Assembly: GCA_009908925.1 (NCBI GenBank)
Contig: JAAAOH010000328.1
Coordinates: forward strand, 1-8,406
From: Spirochaetota bacterium
GTDB taxonomy: Bacteria; Spirochaetota; Spirochaetia; DSM-27196; PWMO01
Direction: 5' to 3'
DNA length: 8,406 nt
Shown: positions 1-5,207 of the stretch, piece after piece
Numbering within the stretch: the first letter of the stretch is position 1
How the letters are laid out: each line of letters starts with the position of its first letter
Notes under the pieces: model-generated
Seen by the model: only the letters and a program-made list of their open reading frames with translations
Told to the model about the DNA's origin: nothing
Databases searched by the model: none
Translations under genes and position numbers: made by a program

Positions 1-762
1 GAACGCGGCAAAGGACAGCTCTCGCATCGGAACGCGGTCCGCCCGCGGACTGTAGAGGTAGCCGAGGCCGTCGAGGATCTGCTCGACCGGACTCTTGGAA
101 TAGTGGAAAACGCGGCTCACCGAGCTCTGCGTGCCGAGCATGCCGCGTTCTATGAAGCCCCGGCGCATCTTCGAGGTGAGTGACAGAAAGTCCTCGTAGC
201 CCATGCGTGTGCGAAAGAGCATGACGGCGATGTCGGTGTTGCGGTTGTTCTTGTGGATAAGGGCGGGGATGTCGTAGTTGACCACGAAGAAGGCGCCAAC
301 CCGCTTCACCGTTTGCCCGTCCACGACGAGGATATCCGGCTCATCGACCCACTGCGAGAAGAGCTCCTCGGCCCGCACATTGAGCCGGTCGAGGGCCTCG
401 AAGGCACCGATCACCGGAGCAGTCTCGAAATCGGTGCCGAAGTGATCGCGGAAGCGCTCCTTCATGCGCTCGGTAAACAGGTGCTTGCCGTGCACCGCGA
501 AGCTCATCTTCACGGCATAGTGCCGCTCTACGATGTGATTGCTCGCGATGAACTCACCCGGTATGTTCGCAAGATAGACGAGGTGGAGATCGATCTTGTA
601 CTGGGGGCATTCCTCTACGACTTTCAGGACTTCCCGCTCCCCGACGACACCGTTGGTCTCGGGGCGCATGTACACGAAAATGTCCTGAATGCCCGGGTCC
701 GTTTCTGGGCCCGGATAGGGCACGAGTACCTGAGGCTTCGCTGCACCGGCGTGGGAATCCAT
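1..762 (-). CDS. Conserved-looking hypothetical protein downstream of pheT (3' end missing)
   Basis: The minus strand is open without a stop from an ATG at 762-760 to the window edge, giving 254 codons and no C-terminus. The protein begins MDSHAGAAKPQVLVPYPGPE. The start is supported by a purine-rich stretch (AGAGGGAGGG, positions 780-771) 8 nt upstream, a good ribosome binding site. The composition is that of a normal soluble globular protein: mixed charged and hydrophobic residues, no signal peptide, no membrane segment. Visible landmarks are an aromatic/acidic N-terminal part (IQDIFVYMRPETNG), a central VDEPDILVVDG stretch and an FFVVNYDIPALIHKNNRN segment. I recognise no family or catalytic motif, so I assign no function. 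It lies 76 bp after pheT on the same strand and may be read from the pheST transcript, but that distance also permits its own promoter. The overlapping plus-strand reading frame at 253-981 is judged a GC-rich shadow. Confidence 0.8.
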   Translation of the reverse strand, partial: MDSHAGAAKPQVLVPYPGPETDPGIQDIFVYMRPETNGVVGEREVLKVVEECPQYKIDLHLVYLANIPGEFIASNHIVERHYAVKMSFAVHGKHLFTERMKERFRDHFGTDFETAPVIGAFEALDRLNVRAEELFSQWVDEPDILVVDGQTVKRVGAFFVVNYDIPALIHKNNRNTDIAVMLFRTRMGYEDFLSLTSKMRRGFIERGMLGTQSSVSRVFHYSKSPVEQILDGLGYLYSPRADRVPMRELSFAAF

Positions 763-790
763 GACGTGCACCCTCCCTCTCCGGTCGCGT

Positions 791-821
791 CCGCCGGCAC
801 CGGCTATTCGACCGCCGGCGG
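791..821 (-). other. GC-rich inverted repeat between pheT and the next gene
   Basis: An 8-bp perfect stem (791-798 CCGCCGGC pairing with 814-821 GCCGGCGG) encloses a 15-nt loop, in the 76-bp gap after the pheT stop. In the direction of transcription no T-run follows; the next bases lead straight into the ribosome binding site of the downstream gene. It is therefore not a canonical intrinsic terminator. It could be an attenuating or mRNA-stabilising 3' hairpin, or simply a chance structure in GC-rich DNA. Confidence 0.4.
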
Positions 822-838
822 CATCTGTCGAGACCCTG

Positions 839-2551
839 TCAGCGAAGCGCGTCCATATCGATCTCCGCCGCCGAACAGGGCACCTGTATGCCCCAGCTCT
901 CGAGGACGCGCGGGTGGATCTCGCCGAAGATCCCGACCTGCACGCCGTCGACTACGATCGCAGCCGTGCGACCGGGGATGAACCGGGGGTCATCGAGCTC
1001 TTCGAGCCCGTGCTCGTACCCAAGATAATAGAAGAGCGAGGTGACGTGGGAGTTCATGAGGTTGAAGTCCGCGTCGGACTCAGCGGCGAGAAAGCCGAGT
1101 GCGTTCACGCTGCGCGAGCCGTAGTTATCCGACGCGTCCTGACGCACGATCTTTCCGGCCTCGAAAATGAGGTGCGGGTAGCTCGCATTCGCCGACACGC
1201 TCTCAGCTGACAGCAGATGAGGGATGATGGAGTGCCGGACGTACTCGTAATTCTCAGACAGCGGATTGCTGACCTTCACGAACTCCCGGGCGATTGCCTC
1301 GCGCTCCTCCTCGGGATACATCCACTCGATGAACTCGCGGTGGGAGCCGAGATAGTTGAAGATCATCTCCTGGTAACCGAGGCCGACCATGATGTTCTTT
1401 GCCCGTCGTGAGAAAATCTCCGCCTCGCTGAGGCGTCCCACGGTGTACTCCGAGGGCATGGCGGGCTCGAACGAGTCCATGCCGAGGCCGATCATGATGT
1501 CTTCGATGACGTCCACCGGATGAAGGAAGTCGTTGCGGTACACCGGCGGATAGGCGGTCACCGCATCCCCGTCGGCGTCGGCCTCCACCCCCATCCGGCC
1601 CAGGCTCTCGACCACCTGATCGGCGGTCAGCGAAACCCCGAGCATCTTCTCGGCATCCGCCACCTGCACCGTGTGCGGCTTCTGGAAGTAGTACGGCGTG
1701 ACGATCTCCCGGCCGTAGGGCGTGTCGTAGGGATAGACGACGCGGATCGGCAGCACCCGGTAGCCGTGATCGGCCAGGTCGCAGGCGATGATGTTTCCGG
1801 TCAGAAGCAGCTGTTCCATATCGAGACCGGTCATCTCCACGAAGAGCTGCCAGTCGCCCTGCTGCACCCCGCCGATGTAGGCGCTGTTGATGATGGGCGG
1901 GAAGCCCACTATCTCGCCGCGGTCGTCCTTGAGCAGGGGCATCTTCGGGAAGTCCTCAACCAGGGAGGCGAACTCCTGCCCCTTGGGATGCTCGGTGAGA
2001 ATCTGGCGCAGCGTCATCGTCCGGTCGGTGCCCAGCGGCTGAAACTGCGTGGTCTCGGGATCCGCGGCCACGTAGTGGATGGGATACTTCACCAGTGCCG
2101 AACGATACACACCGATGGCAACGGACTTGCGCTTGCGGCCGTAGTTCCAGGCAAGCTTCTCCTGGGTCTGAATGAGATCGAGGAGGCCCGGCTCGTCTAT
2201 GTGCTTCCCGGCGACCGCGAAGGCCACCAGATAGGGGCGTGTATGCTCGAGTTCCGGATCCACCATGAAGCGGCGTTCCTGCGGATCCTTCATGTCCCCC
2301 TCGCGGGAGACGAAGTCGTAGGTCGGCATCTCGCCGCGCCGGTAGATGCGAAGCTGGCGTGCGAGCCCCGCCGCGGACCAGAGGTCGGGTCGATTGGTGT
2401 CATTCAGCTCGAACTTGGCGATACCGCGCTCGTCGGCTTCGGCATCGAGCTCCGCCTTGGCTGCGGTCAGCAGTTGCTCGAGGGTCTCGGTCTCCAGCCG
2501 GGTACCGAGGTAGTCAAAAAACGCCTGCTCGTAGACGTCGATCTTAGGCAT
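839..2551 (-). CDS. pheT: Phenylalanyl-tRNA synthetase beta subunit, archaeal/eukaryotic genre
   Basis: This is the beta subunit of the alpha2-beta2 enzyme that charges tRNA-Phe with phenylalanine, using ATP, in the cytosol. The 570-residue length fits the short archaeal-type beta subunit rather than the roughly 800-residue bacterial one. Domains in order: N-terminal B1 region (about 1-85); B3/B4 editing-type domain (about 100-270), with KRKSVAIGVYR at 140-150 and PPIINSAYIGG at 218-228; B5 domain (about 290-360); and the catalytic-like B6/B7 fold (about 370-570), with NPLSENYEYVRHS at 429-441, FEAGKIV at 463-469 and GRTAAIVVDG at 527-536. The OB-fold tRNA-binding insertion (bacterial B2) and the C-terminal ferredoxin-like B8 domain are absent, as is usual for this genre. 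The ATG start has an AAGGAG site 7 nt upstream inside the end of pheS, and the gap to the pheS stop is 3 bp, so the two subunits are made in a coupled way. Confidence 0.96.
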   Translation of the reverse strand: MPKIDVYEQAFFDYLGTRLETETLEQLLTAAKAELDAEADERGIAKFELNDTNRPDLWSAAGLARQLRIYRRGEMPTYDFVSREGDMKDPQERRFMVDPELEHTRPYLVAFAVAGKHIDEPGLLDLIQTQEKLAWNYGRKRKSVAIGVYRSALVKYPIHYVAADPETTQFQPLGTDRTMTLRQILTEHPKGQEFASLVEDFPKMPLLKDDRGEIVGFPPIINSAYIGGVQQGDWQLFVEMTGLDMEQLLLTGNIIACDLADHGYRVLPIRVVYPYDTPYGREIVTPYYFQKPHTVQVADAEKMLGVSLTADQVVESLGRMGVEADADGDAVTAYPPVYRNDFLHPVDVIEDIMIGLGMDSFEPAMPSEYTVGRLSEAEIFSRRAKNIMVGLGYQEMIFNYLGSHREFIEWMYPEEEREAIAREFVKVSNPLSENYEYVRHSIIPHLLSAESVSANASYPHLIFEAGKIVRQDASDNYGSRSVNALGFLAAESDADFNLMNSHVTSLFYYLGYEHGLEELDDPRFIPGRTAAIVVDGVQVGIFGEIHPRVLESWGIQVPCSAAEIDMDALR

Positions 2552-2554
2552 GCT

Positions 2555-4105
2555 TCAGCTCCTTCGCCTCAGTCGCACACGTTCTATGTCGTTGGAGAAG
2601 AGCTCACGGAGGTCGTCGAGCCCCAGATGCATGAGCGCCATCCGGTCAATACCGAGCCCCCACGCGAGGACCGGGACATCCACGCCGAGCGGCTTCGTTA
2701 CCTCCGGCCGGAAGATACCCGACCCGCCGAGCTCGAACCACCCCAGAACCGGGTGCTTGATGTGCACCTCGACCGACGGCTCGGTAAACGGGAAATACCC
2801 CGGCACGTACTTCACTTCCTGGGCGCCGGCCACCTCGACCGCGAACATCTTGAGGAAGCCAAGAAGCGTGCGCAGATTCACCTCATGTCCCAGCACGATT
2901 CCCTCGGTCTGATAGAAGTCGGAAAGATGCGTGGCGTCGATCTGATCATTTCGAAAGCAGCGCACCACACCGAAGTACTTCCCCGGAACCTTTGCCGTGG
3001 GCAACTGCTTGGCTGAGAGCACCGTACCCTGACTGCGCAGGATCAGGCGCCGGGTGAAGTCACGGTCGAAGGGATAGCGCCAGCCGAGGCTTCCCGTCTC
3101 CCAGCCGTCCTCGTGTGTCCGGGCAACCTGGCTGAGGTAGGGCTCGGTGATTTCTTTGGCGTGATCGGGATGATCAACGTAGTACACGTCGTGAATATCG
3201 CGGGCGGCGTGGAACTGCGGCATGAACAGCGCATCGGAGTTCCAGAACTCCGTCTCCACGAGCGGCCCGTCGAACTCCTCGAACCCGAGAGAGGTAAGCT
3301 TGTCCTTGACCCGCTCGAGATACTCGCCGTAGGGATTCCGACGGCCAGGCAGCACCCGCGCCGCGGGGATGTTGATGTTATAGGCGCGGAAGTTACGGTG
3401 TCGCCAGGCGCCGGTGCGAAGCATCTCGGGCGTGAGCGCGCCCACTTCCTCGCCGGTCACGCCCGCCGCGTCCAGAGCTTTCTTCGCCTCGATGCCGGCC
3501 TTCGTGAAACGAAAGTGGACCGTTTCGTGCTCGGCAGCCCGGAAAATCGTGCTCGCGGCGCCTCGCTTCTTGCTGACGGTCTGAATAGCCGCACGCTCGG
3601 CATCGCTCAGGTCGGCATCGGTCAGGCTGCCGTCCGAGTGCGCGCGATCGATGAGGGCACGCACCGTCGAGACCGACTCCGGCATCTGCGCGCCGTTCTC
3701 CAGCTGAACACGCTTCTCCTCGTCCATGGACAGCACGCCCGCCTTCGACAGAGCCCCGTAGGCCGACCCCGTTTCCTTGTTTTCGAGAGAGAGTCGCGAG
3801 GTAATGTCCGGCATCCGCATCGGTCCCTGCTCGCGTATTACCGACACGATGCGCTCCTCGGGCATGCCCTCGGTCGCGTAGCGCGCACCGAGCTCTGTGA
3901 GCTCGTAGCGGACCGACTGCTCGCGCCGGGTCTCCTCGATGAGCTCCTTTGCCGAGAGCCAGCTCAGGGCCTGATTCGCCTGTCCGGTGTTCAGGCCGAG
4001 GGCCTCCACGAGGCGCTCCGCGTCGAACTCATCCTTCGGGCCGAGGTGGAGCAGGGCGCGTACTTCGAGCGGATGGAGGTTCTTAGCGATGTCTGCGCGA
4101 TCCAT
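2555..4105 (-). CDS. pheS: Phenylalanyl-tRNA synthetase alpha (catalytic) subunit, archaeal/eukaryotic genre
   Basis: This is the catalytic class II subunit; it forms phenylalanyl-adenylate and transfers Phe to tRNA-Phe. With the ATG at 4105 it has 516 residues, long as in archaea and eukaryotes (bacterial PheS is nearer 330-350). The N-terminal part (about 1-200) consists of winged-helix-like modules, starting with LHPLEVRALLHLG at 10-22. The catalytic domain carries motif 1 (about 275-310, FWNSDALFMPQFHAARD), motif 2 (FRNDQIDATHLSDFYQTEG, 384-402) and motif 3 (FELGGSGIFRPE 457-468, then AWGLGIDR 481-488, ending in the motif 3 arginine). Residues 356-361 read LRSQGT where most PheRS have LRTHT[ST]. 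An in-frame TTG at 4120-4118 is possible, but it overlaps the GAGGAG ribosome binding site of the ATG, so the ATG is preferred. The gene lies 93 bp after tRNA-Ala and directly before pheT. Confidence 0.96.
   Translation of the reverse strand: MDRADIAKNLHPLEVRALLHLGPKDEFDAERLVEALGLNTGQANQALSWLSAKELIEETRREQSVRYELTELGARYATEGMPEERIVSVIREQGPMRMPDITSRLSLENKETGSAYGALSKAGVLSMDEEKRVQLENGAQMPESVSTVRALIDRAHSDGSLTDADLSDAERAAIQTVSKKRGAASTIFRAAEHETVHFRFTKAGIEAKKALDAAGVTGEEVGALTPEMLRTGAWRHRNFRAYNINIPAARVLPGRRNPYGEYLERVKDKLTSLGFEEFDGPLVETEFWNSDALFMPQFHAARDIHDVYYVDHPDHAKEITEPYLSQVARTHEDGWETGSLGWRYPFDRDFTRRLILRSQGTVLSAKQLPTAKVPGKYFGVVRCFRNDQIDATHLSDFYQTEGIVLGHEVNLRTLLGFLKMFAVEVAGAQEVKYVPGYFPFTEPSVEVHIKHPVLGWFELGGSGIFRPEVTKPLGVDVPVLAWGLGIDRMALMHLGLDDLRELFSNDIERVRLRRRS
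2559..2564 (-). promoter_or_regulatory. Ribosome binding site of pheT within pheS
   Basis: AAGGAG (minus strand) ends 7 nt before the pheT ATG. It lies within the last codons of pheS, which supports translational coupling of the two subunits. Confidence 0.85.
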
Positions 4106-4112
4106 AGCGGGG

Positions 4113-4117
4113 CTCCT
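4113..4117 (-). promoter_or_regulatory. Ribosome binding site deciding the pheS start
   Basis: AGGAG (minus strand), extended to GAGGAG, ends 7 nt before the ATG at 4105. The upstream in-frame TTG (4120-4118) overlaps this element and so is unlikely to be the start. Confidence 0.8.
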
Positions 4118-4132
4118 CAATGTGGTGTGTCA

Positions 4133-4161
4133 TTGGTACCGGAAACCCGCTGCTTTGTAAA
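4133..4161 (-). promoter_or_regulatory. Weak candidate promoter for pheST
   Basis: Minus strand: TTTACA (4161-4156, 5 of 6 matches to the -35 consensus), a 17-bp spacer, then TACCAA (4138-4133, a poor -10). Transcription would begin near 4126 and give a leader of about 20 nt carrying the pheS ribosome binding site. The -10 is weak, and pheST could equally be read through from the tRNA promoter. Inference only. Confidence 0.3.
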
Positions 4162-4198
4162 GTGAAGGGTCATGCGTGAGGGTCGGTGTGATGGCTAA

Positions 4199-4271
4199 TG
4201 GAGGATAGGGGAGTCGAACCCCTGACCTATTGATTGCGAACCAATCGCTCTACCACCTGAGCTAATCCCCC
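4199..4271 (-). tRNA. tRNA-Ala (anticodon CGC)
   Basis: A complete 73-nt cloverleaf on the minus strand. The acceptor stem is GGGGGAT pairing with ATCCTCC, including the G3:U70 wobble pair that is the main alanine identity element. The D arm is GCTC-AGGTGGTA-GAGC. The anticodon arm is ATTGG-TTCGCAA-TCAAT, with T33 followed by anticodon CGC, reading codon GCG. The variable loop is AGGTC, and the T arm is AGGGG-TTCGACT-CCCCT. The discriminator is A73. The 3' CCA is not encoded (TTA follows), so a CCA-adding enzyme is needed. It lies upstream of pheS on the same strand, but the amino acids differ, so no functional link is implied. Confidence 0.96.
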
Positions 4272-4283
4272 AACTGGGCCCAC

Positions 4284-4313
4284 AATATACACGGTTGCCT
4301 CGGCTTGATGCAA
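4284..4313 (-). promoter_or_regulatory. Candidate promoter of tRNA-Ala
   Basis: Minus strand: TATATT (4289-4284, 5 of 6 matches to the -10 consensus), 18 bp after a weak -35 TTGCAT (4313-4308). Initiation near 4277 would leave a leader of only about six bases before the tRNA 5' end at 4271, a normal arrangement for a tRNA gene. Expression of pheST from here by read-through is possible. Confidence 0.55.
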
Positions 4314-4343
4314 GAGGTTAGTTTCTAGCAGCGGCAGCGGTCG

Positions 4344-4380
4344 CGTCGGGCGGCACCCCCGACGGCGGCGCCGACGCCGC
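4344..4380 (+). other. Two adjacent GC hairpins just before the 4392 gene
   Basis: The first stem is 4344-4350 (CGTCGGG) with 4358-4364 (CCCGACG), loop 7 nt. The second is 4365-4370 (GCGGCG) with 4375-4380 (CGCCGC), loop 4 nt. They abut each other and end 11 nt before the ATG at 4392. No T-run follows in either direction, so neither is a standard terminator. If transcribed they would form a structured 5' leader close to the start codon. The rest of 4272-4391 holds only the divergent tRNA promoter; I see no convincing plus-strand promoter. Confidence 0.4.
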
Positions 4381-4391
4381 GGACAGCAACC

Positions 4392-4745
4392 ATGAAGACG
4401 ATTGCCCAGATCGCAACACCACACACCCGCCTCTTTCCGGACCACGCCGACCGCAGACGCCGGGTCTACGTCACTATCAGTTTCTTCCCCGGAACGGGCA
4501 GCCACTTTCACGTCGAAATCCGCGAGGAGCATAATTACGTCTTCGATCCGGATACGCAGGAGTGGATCGAACCGGGGAACGACCCCGCCGGCGAGGGACG
4601 ACACCGCTTCATGAAGTTCAACCGGGAGGACACCGCGCGACGCTGGGTGGAGGATGTCTTTGCCGGGGAGTTCTCCGAGGAGACGCACGAGCTCGTCTTC
4701 CGTGGAGACGTGTCGAATCGCTGGTACTATCCCGAAGGTGACTGA
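4392..4745 (+). CDS. Small soluble protein of unknown function (117 aa)
   Basis: The ATG at 4392 opens a 117-residue frame ending at TGA 4743-4745. An in-frame TAG at 4326-4328 limits any longer version, and no other usual start codon lies between. I do not recognise the family. The protein has no signal peptide or membrane segment. It has a basic patch (RRRR at 21-24) followed by alternating beta-type segments (VYVTISFFPGTGSHFHVEI at 25-43, HNYVFDPDTQEWIEPG at 47-62), a helix-like NREDTARRWVEDVF (77-90) and a tryptophan/tyrosine-rich tail ending WYYPEGD. This looks like a compact alpha/beta fold. The ribosome binding site is weak and two GC hairpins lie directly upstream. The lipoprotein gene follows after 12 bp, so the two are probably one operon. 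The frame is on the opposite strand to most of the window, but its protein-like composition and tight spacing to the next gene favour a real gene over the antisense frame 4227-4790. Confidence 0.75.
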   Translation: MKTIAQIATPHTRLFPDHADRRRRVYVTISFFPGTGSHFHVEIREEHNYVFDPDTQEWIEPGNDPAGEGRHRFMKFNREDTARRWVEDVFAGEFSEETHELVFRGDVSNRWYYPEGD

Positions 4746-4757
4746 TGCGGGCGAGCG

Positions 4758-5129
4758 ATGAACCGTGATACACTTTCGCCCGTGAAGCACATCATCCTCA
4801 CAGCCATTGCACTTACGCTGCTTCTCGCCGGCTGCGCAACTGATTCCGAGCGCCCGACTGCGGCGCCGTCGGGACCGGATACCGGATTCCCGCTGGTACG
4901 CCCGTCTGCGAATGCGCTTGCGGAACTGCCGCCGCCCTCGGTGAAGCTCGTGGACCTGAGAAAGCTTCGCGTCGGCATGACGACGGCTGAGGTACTCGAG
5001 ATATTCCCCGGACCCGTCGAGACGAAGATATCGCCGCGCGACACCACGGTGTGGCAGTACCGTTTCGCCGAGCTCTACTTCCGCGACGGCCTGCTGTTCA
5101 ACTGGTTCAACCTGGAAGAGGAATACTGA
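4758..5129 (+). CDS. Small lipoprotein with BamE/SmpA-like C-terminal motif (123 aa)
   Basis: The N-terminus carries a lipoprotein signal: basic start, hydrophobic core, then lipobox LLAGC with the lipidated cysteine at residue 26, followed by Ala at +2. A Ser/Pro/Thr-rich spacer (about 28-60) precedes a small domain with LRKLRVGMTTAEVLEIFPGP (67-86). This is the GMTxxEV...GxP pattern seen at the first helix of BamE/SmpA/OmlA-type lipoproteins. It ends with aromatic beta strands (VWQYRFAELYFRDG, 98-111). That family's folds take part in outer-membrane assembly or envelope integrity; here the assignment rests on the short motif and size only. The start may be the ATG at 4758 or the in-frame GTG at 4782, which would give a shorter signal peptide; neither has a strong ribosome binding site. 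It follows the 117-aa gene by 12 bp and ends 78 bp from the convergent TPR gene. Confidence 0.85.
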   Translation: MNRDTLSPVKHIILTAIALTLLLAGCATDSERPTAAPSGPDTGFPLVRPSANALAELPPPSVKLVDLRKLRVGMTTAEVLEIFPGPVETKISPRDTTVWQYRFAELYFRDGLLFNWFNLEEEY

Positions 5130-5134
5130 GGCCG

Positions 5135-5207
5135 CGCGGGTGCGGCGGCTCCCGCGAGCCGACGCCTGCGGCCGGCGCCGTCACCCCGGTCGCGCCGCCC
5201 GCCGGCC
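5135..5207. other. Inverted repeats between convergent genes
   Basis: The 78-bp gap between the two convergent stops holds two GC-rich inverted repeats. One is CGCGGG (5135-5140) with CCCGCG (5151-5156), loop 10 nt. The other is GGCCGGCG (5170-5177) with CGCCGGCC (5200-5207), 8 bp with a 22-nt loop, directly abutting the TPR gene stop codon. They may help end transcription from both sides, but neither is followed by a T-run, so they are not canonical intrinsic terminators. Confidence 0.4.

Noticed and set aside
253..981. 242-codon plus-strand reading frame
   Set aside because: It spans the unrecognised minus-strand gene, the intergenic hairpin and the end of pheT. The minus-strand frame has the better start site and composition.
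1520..3016. 498-codon plus-strand reading frame
   Set aside because: It lies antisense to pheT and the end of pheS, both certain by motif. The translation is rich in His, Arg, Gly and Leu without domain features, a usual shadow in GC-rich DNA.
3113..4165. 350-codon plus-strand reading frame
   Set aside because: It is fully antisense to pheS, with no credible domain and a GTG start without ribosome binding site.
4117..4173. 18-codon minus-strand frame before pheS, considered as a Phe attenuator leader peptide
   Set aside because: It has only one Phe codon, no ribosome binding site, and no terminator/antiterminator pair between it and pheS.
4106..4198. T-box or other riboswitch upstream of pheS
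   Set aside because: The gap is only 93 bp, with no T-box core sequence and no intrinsic terminator.
4344..4380. Adjacent hairpins considered as a terminator or a CRISPR-like repeat
   Set aside because: There is no T-run on either strand and no regularly spaced repeat. The two stems differ in sequence.
4227..4790. 187-codon minus-strand reading frame
   Set aside because: It runs through the tRNA gene, its promoter and the 117-aa gene, so it is a shadow.
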